This document shows positions 55,539 through 63,921 of a stretch of 64,000 nucleotides of DNA, one piece after another. The position numbers and the translations under genes are program-made. This stretch comes from Rhodospirillaceae bacterium. GTDB taxonomy: Bacteria; Pseudomonadota; Alphaproteobacteria; UBA6615. The DNA lies in assembly GCA_002713365.1 (NCBI GenBank), contig PASR01000017.1, positions 1-64,000 on the forward strand, written 5' to 3'. The notes beneath the pieces are model-generated. The model was given only the letters and a program-made list of their open reading frames with translations, was not told where the DNA came from and ran no database searches. The stretch's first letter is position 1, and the number at the start of each line of letters is the position of its first letter.

Positions 55539-55633
55539 AATTATTTTAACCCAGTTAACTAAAAACATACTAATATTTATCTGTGTTGTTTAATGCTATT
55601 CATTCTCCTTATATAAAATGGGTAATAGATAAA

Positions 55634-56671
55634 ATGACTATAGAACTAATTGATCGGATGCTAAATGGACCAGGCGTATGGTTTGGACCAAAAATACAAA
55701 ACGATACCAGCTGGATTATGCATCTTAATAAAGATGATATAAATGAAATAGATTCAGCACTTTTTTCAGTTAAAGAAGCTAGACTTAAAATTCCGTTTTC
55801 CGCTAAAGATTTTTGTTTACCTAACTTATCTAAAAAAATTGATAAAGTTGTCGATTTCATAAAAAATGATAAAGGTATAACTATTATTCGGGGATTACCT
55901 CGCGAAAAATATAGTGATAATGATTGTGAATTAATTTACTGGGGCATTGGTATAAATATTGGTAATCCAGTTTCCCAAAATTCACGAGGGCACCTTCTAG
56001 GACATGTCCGTGATGAAGGAAGAAGCATTGACGATCCAACTGCTCGTCCATATCAGACCTCCAGTAAAATGGATTTCCACTGCGATTTAATGCCAGTAGA
56101 TATTTTAGGACTCTTCTGCTCACGAGCTGCACAATTAGGTGGTGAAAGCTATGTTGTTAGTGCAGAAACTGTTCATAACGTTATATTAGAGGAAAAGCCA
56201 GAATATCTCGAGGCTCTTTACCAACCGTATAATATTGATTGGGCGGACGAGGAACCGGAGGGTGCAGATCCTTGGTATACAATGCCCATGTTTAGTTCAG
56301 TTAACGGAGAGATCACATCACGAATAACTAGTCGCCGATTTATCCAAATGGTTACAAGACATGGAAAGCATCTAGCAGCTAGTAAAGTTCAAATTGATGC
56401 TGTGGAGTTTGCCCAAAAAGTTTCTCAAAGGCCAGAACTGAGGTTATCAATGACCTTAAAAGAAGGTGATATGCAGTTTCTTAGTAATCATAGAACGCTC
56501 CATGCACGTTCAGCTTTTGAAGATAAAAACACAGCTGATCAGCAACGTCATCTATTACGAATGTGGATTAGCTTAGATGATAATAAAAGAAGACCCTTAT
56601 CACCCCTTTTAGACGAACGATACAGCTGGGTTAAAAAGGGGGGTATTCCAAAAAAGAGTAAATCTGTTTAA
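55634..56671 (+). CDS. TauD/TfdA-like 2-oxoglutarate- and Fe(II)-dependent dioxygenase
   Basis: 345 residues with the facial triad H149-x-D151 in DFHCDLMPVD and His290 in NHRTLHARSAFED, plus Arg309 in LLRMW for 2-oxoglutarate. GLFCSRAAQLGGESYVVS between them is typical of TauD/TfdA relatives. The frame opens with a GTG at 55583, but the ATG at 55634 fits the family better. It would hydroxylate a carboxylate or sulfonate, with loss of CO2 from 2-oxoglutarate. It is 49 bases before the selenoprotein GST in the same operon. Confidence 0.88.
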   Translation: MTIELIDRMLNGPGVWFGPKIQNDTSWIMHLNKDDINEIDSALFSVKEARLKIPFSAKDFCLPNLSKKIDKVVDFIKNDKGITIIRGLPREKYSDNDCELIYWGIGINIGNPVSQNSRGHLLGHVRDEGRSIDDPTARPYQTSSKMDFHCDLMPVDILGLFCSRAAQLGGESYVVSAETVHNVILEEKPEYLEALYQPYNIDWADEEPEGADPWYTMPMFSSVNGEITSRITSRRFIQMVTRHGKHLAASKVQIDAVEFAQKVSQRPELRLSMTLKEGDMQFLSNHRTLHARSAFEDKNTADQQRHLLRMWISLDDNKRRPLSPLLDERYSWVKKGGIPKKSKSV

Positions 56672-56720
56672 TAATAAGATTATGACTGTAATATAAATTT
56701 ATAAATGGAAACAAATCTAA

Positions 56721-57392
56721 ATGTCTAAGTACCATCTCATCAGTTCATTTACCTGACCATGGGTTCAGCGCGCCGTGATTTTAATGCGTGCTAAAAAAGT
56801 TGAATTCGAAGTAACATATGTAAACCTTCAAGATAAACCGGACTGGTTTCTAAAAATATCTCCGCATGGAAAAGTACCATTACTAAAGTGTGGGGATGAT
56901 ATTCTTTTTGAATCCAATGCAATAGCCGAGTTTCTTGATGAAATGGTAGAACCTAAATTACATCCATCAGATCCAATTGAACGTGCACATAATAGGGCTT
57001 GGACAGATTTTACTTCTGATTTTGCTAGTGCTCTCAATTCAATAGGGTATGCCAAAACTCGAGAAGAAATGCTTTTAGCCTTAGAAAAAGCACCTAAAAC
57101 GCTCCAGAGAATTGAAACAGCCCTTAAAAATAATCAAAGAAAAAATGGACCTTATTTTAATGGTGAAAAACTATCTCTAGTAGATGCAGCCTATGCACCT
57201 TTTCTACAAAGGTATTGCTTAGTTGATAAATTCTTAAAAAATAATGTTTTAAGAAATTTTCCGTATATTAAAGCTTGGTGCGATACTCTATTATCTGATG
57301 AACGTATTACTGGCGCAGTTCCTTCAAACTTCGAAAAAGAATATATTGCGGCATTAAAAAGACGACAGACATATGCTGCAACATTATTTTAA
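56721..57392 (+). CDS. selenocysteine-containing glutathione S-transferase (in-frame TGA = Sec12)
   Basis: Reading from the ATG at 56721, codon 12 (56754-56756) is TGA and the frame continues to a TAA at 57392, giving 223 residues. The peptide reads ISSFT-U-PWVQRAV, where bacterial GSTs of this type have C-P-(F/Y/W)-V-Q-R-A-V with the active-site cysteine. Downstream the family is complete: DKPDWFLKISPHGKVPLL with cis-Pro53, ESNAIAEFLDE (64-74) for glutathione, then the helical domain with LSLVDAAYAPFLQRY. A SECIS-like hairpin follows the TGA. Starting at the GTG 56775 would delete the first strand and active site. It needs SelABCD, not in this window. Nonsense mutation is the alternative. 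Confidence 0.82.
56767..56792 (+). promoter_or_regulatory. bacterial SECIS-like hairpin after the in-frame TGA
   Basis: AGCGCGC (56767-56773) pairs with GCGTGCT (56786-56792), seven base pairs including one G-U, enclosing a 12-base loop CGTGATTTTAAT. The loop begins 17 bases after the TGA and has G at its second position. These values agree with the described bacterial SECIS pattern (loop 16-37 bases downstream, G among the first two loop bases). Such a GC-rich stem is striking in this AT-rich gene. Confidence 0.7.
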
Positions 57393-57428
57393 GCTAAAAT
57401 AGTTAATTACTAAACTTTGTAGAAATAA

Positions 57429-58118
57429 TTGAATAATTCTATTAACCCTAATGGATATAGATCAGATGATCCTAGATATGGACTATCTGGAGAAGAACTG
57501 ACCCAGTATTATCAGAATCAGCCTCCGCATTACTTTATCAAAGCACTTTATAAGCCAGATGTATTTTCATGCCTTAAAAATGTAGAAGATAAATACCGAG
57601 ATTATGTCGAAAGCCATCTTAATTTAATTCACTTCTCGGGCACTTGTTTTTCTAATAAAAGCCCTGAACCCAGAGGGATAATGTGTATAATTGATGCTCC
57701 TGATAAATACCTTGCTAAATTATATATTAAATCAAGTATATATAGCCATTATGGTCTCTTAGAAGAACCTAAAATAACAAGATTTGTAAGTAGTAAAAAG
57801 TTAAAGTATATGGACCGCATACTAGATTCGAATAAACAATTATTCGTTTGCGAATGTATTGACGGTCCTGAATCAAGCGAACGACGCAAATATTCTTCGC
57901 TTGCACATCATAAATACCAGGGGGAAATTATAGATAAGTTCATAGCCCATGGCCCTTTGCGAAACGATGACAACACAGAGTTGATTGGAAGCTTATTCAT
58001 AATTGAGGTAGAAAACAGAGATGCTGCCTATGAATTAGTTTATAATGAACCAATGGTAAAAAATGATGTATTTAAAACAGTTGAAATCACTCGTTGGTGT
58101 TACGATAGTTTCTTATAA
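57429..58118 (+). CDS. YciI-like protein with two tandem domains
   Basis: 229 residues from a TTG that directly follows a stop; no better start or ribosome site is visible. The C-terminal part (about 145-229) is a YciI-like domain: HHKYQGEIIDKFIAHGPLRNDD, ELIGSLFIIEVENRDAAYELVYNEP, and a last EITRW. The N-terminal part repeats the same order in weakened form: ESHLNLIHFSG, RGIMCIIDAPDKYLAKLYI, KITRF, so it looks like an internal duplication with a degenerate first domain. It lies 36 bases after the selenoprotein GST. Function unknown; YciI relatives are small enzymes or binding proteins. Confidence 0.72.
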   Translation: MNNSINPNGYRSDDPRYGLSGEELTQYYQNQPPHYFIKALYKPDVFSCLKNVEDKYRDYVESHLNLIHFSGTCFSNKSPEPRGIMCIIDAPDKYLAKLYIKSSIYSHYGLLEEPKITRFVSSKKLKYMDRILDSNKQLFVCECIDGPESSERRKYSSLAHHKYQGEIIDKFIAHGPLRNDDNTELIGSLFIIEVENRDAAYELVYNEPMVKNDVFKTVEITRWCYDSFL

Positions 58119-58130
58119 AAATATTGAATA

Positions 58131-60467
58131 CTAGTTACTTTTTTGCAATGAGTTCCATATATTTTGCGGTGTAGCAGGCATATCAATGTTTGTAATTCCA
58201 AACTTATAAAGAGCGTCAACAACAGCATTCATTACTGCTGAAAGTGCTCCACTGCAGCCAGCTTCACCTGCTCCTTTAGCTCCAATGACATTGGTGGTAG
58301 CAGGAACCGGAAAATCATTAAATAAAATATTTGGTATTTCTACAGCTCGGGGAAGTTGATAATCCATATATGAACCAGTTAGCAGTTGACCGTTCTTATC
58401 ATAAACGATGTTTTCCATTAGAGCCTGTCCAATACCCTGGACTACTCCCCCATGAACTTGGCCTTCTGCTAAAAGTGGATTGACTATGGTACCAAAATCA
58501 TCAACTACTGTATAACGATCAGTACTAACGATACCCGTATCGGGATCAATCTCGACTTCACAAACGTGTACCCCATTAGGAAACGATGAAGGTGCTGTAG
58601 TATGGACTAACTCGGTATCTAGTGTTTCTGGTAGCTGGTTAGCACCTGCATTTTCTAATGTACGGTTAGCTATTTCAAAAATACCTATACTACGATCAGT
58701 ACCGGAAATACGAAACTCTCCATCAAAATATTCTACATCTTCTATTGAAGCCTCCAAAATGTGGCCAGCTACAGCACGTCCTTTTTCTATTACTTTATCT
58801 ACTGTTTCATATATAGCCCCAGCTTCGGCAATTACCGATCGTGAACCACCAGTACCCCCTCCAATAATAAGCTCATCACTATCCCCTTGAAGTAAATCAA
58901 TACATTCAAATGGAATACCTAAACGCGCCGATAATATCTGTGCAAAAGCTGCTCGATGGCCCTGTCCATAATCAAGCGTACCACTAACGATAGTTACACG
59001 GCCATCTTCTCCAAAACGCAACCCACCCATTTCTTTCCCTGAAGGTGCAGATACTTCTAAGTACGCACAAATACCGATTCCACGAATAAAACCATTTTCC
59101 TCAGATTTTTGTCGTCTATTAAGAAATCCTTTCCAATCTGAATAAAGCAATGCCTTATCTAAAATAGATTCAAAATCTCCACTATCGTAGATTTGCCCAC
59201 TAGCGGCTGTATACGGCATGGCATCAGAGGGAATAAGATTCTTACGGCGGATTTCGATCTGGTCCATACCAATTTCACGCGCTGCGGTATCAACTAATCT
59301 CTCCATTATATAGTTACCCTCGGGACGACCTGCCCCTCTGTATGCTCCAACATATGTGGTATTAGTGAAAACACACCGCATATTCACATCAATGCAAGGC
59401 GTTTGGTACATACAAGTAATATTCTTAAATACATTCATAGTCTGTGCATGCGGCCCAGTACCAGTCAAATAACCACCCATATTTGCTAGTCCTGATACTT
59501 TAACAGCAAGAAATTTACCCTGTTTATCTAGAGCTAATTCTGCATCATAAACACTTCCGCGCCCCATATGATCAGATAACATACTTTCTGTACGGTCTGC
59601 GGTCCACTTAACAGGTCTACCAAGTTTTTTTGAGGCGAGTAAAATAACAGGATATTCATTGTATGGCATTGCCTTCATGCCAAAAGATCCCCCTACTTCT
59701 GAGGTTACAACTCTCAGTTGTTCTGGTTCTTTATTCATAATTGAAGCAAGCAAATTACGCATACCAAAAACTCCTTGGCATCCGGTATAGATAACATATC
59801 TATCTTTATTTTTATCATAGTCCCCTATGAAGGCACGTGGCTCCATAGCCGATACAAAAACTTGATTATTAACTAATCTTATCTTGGTTATATGGTCAGC
59901 TGATTCAAATGCTTGTGAAACGGCAACTGATTCACCCATTTGAAAATCTATACAAACATTACCTGGTGCTTCTTCATGCAATTGAAAAGCATCAACAGCT
60001 ATAGAATCAATTATACTTGTATTAACAGGTAAACTATCAATATCAAGTTCAACTAATTCTGCTGCATCTTTTGCTTGTTCGATAGTCTCAGCAACTATTG
60101 CAACAACGGGTTCGCCAACATATCTAACACGTTCTTCAGCTAGAATCGGACGAGGAGGCTTAACTAATGGAGAACCATCTCTACTCTTAAGTGGCAGATT
60201 ATTGGGAAGAGTGCCATAGCCTGCTTCAGAAACATCATCATGTGTAAAAACTGCTAGCACTCCAGGTGATAATTTAGCAGATTCAACAGCTACAGAATTT
60301 ATTTTTCCATGAGCTATTGGTGACCGGACAAAAAAAACAAATACCTGATTTTGAATATTTCTATCATCAGTATACTCACCATCACCACGTAAAAGCCGAG
60401 GGTCTTCAGTGCGAGTAACCGGCTGGCTTACGGCATATGGTCCAGTTCCAAATACAGGGGCGCTCAA
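58131..60467 (-). CDS. xanthine dehydrogenase-family molybdopterin-binding subunit (orphan)
   Basis: 778-residue molybdenum hydroxylase large subunit, paralogue of the gene at 14104: hammerhead domain at about 20-135, AYRGAGRPEG loop (not the CSFR loop of form I CO dehydrogenase), LDYGQGHRAAF, and catalytic Glu in IGAKGAGEAG. TTG start with AAGGA nine bases upstream. Again no FAD or 2Fe-2S subunit gene adjoins; the neighbour upstream is a luciferase-like monooxygenase (40-base gap). Substrate unknown, an aromatic heterocycle, aldehyde or similar being typical. Confidence 0.9.
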   Translation of the reverse strand: MSAPVFGTGPYAVSQPVTRTEDPRLLRGDGEYTDDRNIQNQVFVFFVRSPIAHGKINSVAVESAKLSPGVLAVFTHDDVSEAGYGTLPNNLPLKSRDGSPLVKPPRPILAEERVRYVGEPVVAIVAETIEQAKDAAELVELDIDSLPVNTSIIDSIAVDAFQLHEEAPGNVCIDFQMGESVAVSQAFESADHITKIRLVNNQVFVSAMEPRAFIGDYDKNKDRYVIYTGCQGVFGMRNLLASIMNKEPEQLRVVTSEVGGSFGMKAMPYNEYPVILLASKKLGRPVKWTADRTESMLSDHMGRGSVYDAELALDKQGKFLAVKVSGLANMGGYLTGTGPHAQTMNVFKNITCMYQTPCIDVNMRCVFTNTTYVGAYRGAGRPEGNYIMERLVDTAAREIGMDQIEIRRKNLIPSDAMPYTAASGQIYDSGDFESILDKALLYSDWKGFLNRRQKSEENGFIRGIGICAYLEVSAPSGKEMGGLRFGEDGRVTIVSGTLDYGQGHRAAFAQILSARLGIPFECIDLLQGDSDELIIGGGTGGSRSVIAEAGAIYETVDKVIEKGRAVAGHILEASIEDVEYFDGEFRISGTDRSIGIFEIANRTLENAGANQLPETLDTELVHTTAPSSFPNGVHVCEVEIDPDTGIVSTDRYTVVDDFGTIVNPLLAEGQVHGGVVQGIGQALMENIVYDKNGQLLTGSYMDYQLPRAVEIPNILFNDFPVPATTNVIGAKGAGEAGCSGALSAVMNAVVDALYKFGITNIDMPATPQNIWNSLQKSN

Positions 60468-60507
60468 TTATTTATTCCTTTTAAAACCGAAAATTTTATA
60501 GAAATAT

Positions 60508-61563
60508 TTACTCTGCTGCCTGAGCAACAGGTCCTTCTTTATCAATAAAATGAGGCATAACTTCCTCTGCAAATTGCTGTAAAGATTCACTCGAACCACT
60601 AAGATCATGAGCCAAAATATTTCTTACACCTAGATCATAAAGTTTTTGTACTCGTTCTCCCATCTCTTCTGAGTTACCCAGAATAGCGCCATCTTCAGAA
60701 ACCATATCGGGATCACCGCGGTCCTTCCAACGTGCGTCAGCCACTGGGTTGAAAGATTTAGCCTGAAATTTTTTATCAGTTGCTAAAACCTGAACCTCTG
60801 TAATAAATTTACCCCTTAATATATGAGCCTCTTTACGTTTATGATCATTATTGGCAACCATAAGACCTCGTGTTACGGCTACCGAATAAGGGTCAAATTC
60901 ACGTCCCTGTTTTTCTATTTCATCGCGATAATAACCTATTCTTTCTCCTATAGCTTCAAATGGTGACATTTGGTCTAACAACAGATTATACCCGTTCTGT
61001 GCAGCCTTTCGAATTGAACCCTCACTTCCTGCTCCTACCCACATTGGAGGATAAGGTTCTTGTACCGTAGGAGGCTCAACAATTACCTGATTAAATTCCC
61101 ACCGTTCTGACTTATAAGACCAACGTTCTTTCTCTGTATAAGATCGTTTAATGATAGAAATAGATTCTTGAAAAATTTCTTCAGCATCTTTGATATCAAT
61201 ACCAAAGCCTACAAATTCATTTGCCCTATACCCACGTCCAATACCAAAGTCATACCGACCTTTGGAAATCTGATCTAAGGTAGCCACTTGTTCTGCTAGC
61301 ATGATGGGGTTAAACCATGGAACGACAACAACAGCGCTACCAAGGCGAATTTTCGAAGTAATGCCCGCAAGATAACAAAGGTAACTTAGTGTTGCTGACA
61401 ATTGAGAGAAACCAGTAAAATGGTGCTCAACAAGCCAAGCACTGCTATACCCTAACTTCTCAGCAAGTTTTATATATTCGCCGTATTCATGGTAACCCAG
61501 TGCAGCTTCAGTAACGACTTCTCCTGGTACAGCCTGCGCACCCCCAAAAAGACCAAACCTCAT
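60508..61563 (-). CDS. LLM class flavin-dependent oxidoreductase
   Basis: 351-residue bacterial luciferase-like TIM barrel: MRFGLFGG, SSAWLVEHHF, RLGSAVVVVPWFNPIMLAEQVATLDQ (given in parts), and GRYDFGIGRGY, followed by PPMWVGAGSEGSI. It uses FMNH2 (or F420) to oxidise an organic substrate and needs a flavin reductase partner, which could be the flavin reductase-like protein at 30525. GAGGTAAATT precedes the ATG. It is followed by the orphan molybdenum subunit. Substrate unknown. Confidence 0.9.
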   Translation of the reverse strand: MRFGLFGGAQAVPGEVVTEAALGYHEYGEYIKLAEKLGYSSAWLVEHHFTGFSQLSATLSYLCYLAGITSKIRLGSAVVVVPWFNPIMLAEQVATLDQISKGRYDFGIGRGYRANEFVGFGIDIKDAEEIFQESISIIKRSYTEKERWSYKSERWEFNQVIVEPPTVQEPYPPMWVGAGSEGSIRKAAQNGYNLLLDQMSPFEAIGERIGYYRDEIEKQGREFDPYSVAVTRGLMVANNDHKRKEAHILRGKFITEVQVLATDKKFQAKSFNPVADARWKDRGDPDMVSEDGAILGNSEEMGERVQKLYDLGVRNILAHDLSGSSESLQQFAEEVMPHFIDKEGPVAQAAE

Positions 61564-61759
61564 AATTTACCTCAAATAATAATTCTTAAGTACAATTTTA
61601 TAACAGATTTTTGGTAACGCTTATAATTATATATATTTATATAGAGTATAAGGTTATCTTATAATTAGAAATCAATACATTAAAACACTAAAACATGTTA
61701 TTTTTATTTCTCATATTAGGTCTAGATTCGACATAAGGAAAGTAAAGATCAAAAAAACT

Positions 61760-62626
61760 CTAGCCTTTCCTTACAAACCCAAAGCTAAGTCCCCTAACTA
61801 AATGTTTTCGAATCAATATTCCTATGACAATAAGAGGCAATGTAGCGCCTATCGATAAGGCAGCCTGAAAACCATAGGCTCCGCCCCCTCCATACCTATT
61901 TAGATACATTGGTAATGTTGATATATCGGACTTAGAAAGTATTAAGGCTAAAAAAAACTCACTCCAGTTTAATATAAATAAAAACAGAAAAGTAACTGCT
62001 ATACCCGGCCTTAACATAGGAATAATTACTTCTAAAATAACCTGATAACGTTTTGCTCCCAAACTTTCTGCAGCCTGCTCATAATCAATAGGTATATCAT
62101 CTACAAAGCTTTTTAATACTAAAAGTGCGAATGGAATAGTGGTGATGATATAAAGGAATATAAGGCCAAGTTTAGTATCCTCAAGTCCAATTGTAGAAAA
62201 CCATAGTAAAAGCGGTCCAGCTATCACAAAGGGAGGAATTAACCTTAAAATTAATGTCGCCATTAGTTGTCTATCAGTTAATATTTGGTAACGCGAAGCC
62301 CCATATGCAATTACCGCACCCATAAAAGTAGCTATAACTGACGCACTAAACGCAATGATAAATGAGTTCATAAATGAAGCCCAGGGACCTAATACCTCGG
62401 CCCCAGAACTTTTATTAAGAACCCCAGATATCCAAACATAAAAATAACTACTAAAGGTAGGATCATTTGACCACCAAACAGGTGGCCATGCTATCCACTC
62501 TGACGATTGTTTGAAAGATGTAGCTACTATCCAGTAGATTGGAAACAAAACTACAAAAAGCCATACAGTTAGAATACTATAACGTAAAGCAGAAAAGATT
62601 AATTTACGCGAGGAACGTTTTAACAT
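61760..62626 (-). CDS. ABC transporter permease, carbohydrate type (MalG-like), orphan
   Basis: 288-residue permease paralogous to the one at 11003: basic start, membrane segment RYSILTVWLFVVLFPIYWIV, SFKQSSEWIAWPP, and the EAA loop EQAAESLGAKRYQVILEV near 190. It has no adjoining partner permease, ATPase or binding protein: the upstream gene is an LVIVD-repeat protein and the downstream gene an oxidoreductase. It might use the ATPase of the 9989-13002 cluster or parts outside the window. Intact frame, about six membrane segments. Confidence 0.88.
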   Translation of the reverse strand: MLKRSSRKLIFSALRYSILTVWLFVVLFPIYWIVATSFKQSSEWIAWPPVWWSNDPTFSSYFYVWISGVLNKSSGAEVLGPWASFMNSFIIAFSASVIATFMGAVIAYGASRYQILTDRQLMATLILRLIPPFVIAGPLLLWFSTIGLEDTKLGLIFLYIITTIPFALLVLKSFVDDIPIDYEQAAESLGAKRYQVILEVIIPMLRPGIAVTFLFLFILNWSEFFLALILSKSDISTLPMYLNRYGGGGAYGFQAALSIGATLPLIVIGILIRKHLVRGLSFGFVRKG

Positions 62627-62649
62627 GAATTAATTAAATTATTTTTTAC

Positions 62650-63879
62650 CTAGGGATTAAGCCCATCATAGCGCAAAACGTAAATACCATGGTTTTTATC
62701 GGATATAAAAATATTTCCACGATTATCTACTATTACATCTTCTGTTTGTGCAACTAATTTACTTGCCGGTAGTAAGCCTCTTCGCTCTCTAGGATCTGGA
62801 GGCAGAAAATAACCAACTTCTTGAGGTAATCTTTCATCAGAAATATCATATATTCGCAAACCCCCGTTAAAATATGTAACGAAAGACAAGTCTTCACCCT
62901 GATAAAGAATATCCTGGTTTTGTGGTTGATGCTGATTATGAGGACCAAACCTTCCCCCGCGTTCGCAAAAATTACGATAAGGTGCGCCATCTGGTGGGAC
63001 AGGGAGCGGAAATAAAGATATCAAATGAGGGTTTGTTTCATCACTTACATCAACAATACCACAATAACCTAGAGGCTCTTCACAATTCTCTTTTATAGCT
63101 TCGGAGTTTACAACTACTAGATCTCTGCCGTTTAATGGTACCGCCGTATGCACAGAAATAAAATTAACAAAAGGTGGTGAAAAAGGTAAATCACTAATCA
63201 TAGTTGGTCTAGTTTTATCTGAAATATCAAGGATTACAAATCCACCAGCTCCATAAGGCAAAAATGCCCTATCACCTTTAACATAAGCACCACCATGCAG
63301 CATCGTGCCAATTCTAGCTCCAGACTCACCTCCGGCTTCCCATTGACCTGGCCTCCACCATCTTCCAACTTCAATTGGGTTTTTTGGATCAACTATATCT
63401 ACTATCTGTAATATTTGGCCAACATAGCCAGCTGGAAGTCCTGTAGCATAAACGTACCGGCCCCCATCATAATAGTTTCGATGAGTGCCATCCCCATTTG
63501 TTTTAAAATGTCCTTGAAGTTCAGGATTCTCAGGATCTGCTAAATCCCAAATTAAAAAACCTTCACCATAATCCTGACCAGGTGTATTACCCCAACCCTC
63601 CATAATTTTTTCCTGAGAAGTAATCATTTTACCATCAGCTATTTGAACCTGTAAGGTCCACGTATTTGAAGGGCCTTCTACGAATTTTATCAAACGTGGA
63701 TTAGCAGGATCTGTTACCTCAACAATAGAAAAACCAGGATGCCAAAATTTTGCAGTATATAGATACCAACGATCGCCAGATTTGTGCAGGGCTAATTTAA
63801 ACCCAGGTCTACCATCAAGGTCGCAATAACCAATAGCCTTAACATTTGAAGCATAACTTTCTCCAGCCGGATAGTTCAT
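62650..63879 (-). CDS. LVIVD-repeat (beta-propeller-like) protein
   Basis: 409 residues made of repeats of the type ...IVEVTDPANPRLI..., FLIWDLADPENPELQGHF, LQIVDIVDPKNPIEVGRW, FVILDISDKTRPTMIS, CGIVDVSDETNPHLISLF and LRIYDISDERLPQEVGYF, about six or seven units, predicting a propeller. Conserved HxxH-like pairs (HGGA, HNQHQP) between blades suggest a metal site. No signal peptide is seen. GGGAG six bases before the ATG at 63879 decides the start. The function of such proteins is not known; it may bind or process a small molecule taken up by the permease after it. Confidence 0.8.
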   Translation of the reverse strand: MNYPAGESYASNVKAIGYCDLDGRPGFKLALHKSGDRWYLYTAKFWHPGFSIVEVTDPANPRLIKFVEGPSNTWTLQVQIADGKMITSQEKIMEGWGNTPGQDYGEGFLIWDLADPENPELQGHFKTNGDGTHRNYYDGGRYVYATGLPAGYVGQILQIVDIVDPKNPIEVGRWWRPGQWEAGGESGARIGTMLHGGAYVKGDRAFLPYGAGGFVILDISDKTRPTMISDLPFSPPFVNFISVHTAVPLNGRDLVVVNSEAIKENCEEPLGYCGIVDVSDETNPHLISLFPLPVPPDGAPYRNFCERGGRFGPHNQHQPQNQDILYQGEDLSFVTYFNGGLRIYDISDERLPQEVGYFLPPDPRERRGLLPASKLVAQTEDVIVDNRGNIFISDKNHGIYVLRYDGLNP

Positions 63880-63921
63880 ATCCTTCTCCCATTTTCTGCT
63901 CAATATATCTTTTTAATCACT

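Noticed and set aside
56775..57392. GST starting at the GTG 56775 as a short 205-residue protein
   Set aside because: It would lack the first beta strand and the active-site residue; homologous sequence continues upstream through the in-frame TGA to an ATG, so the longer selenoprotein reading is preferred.
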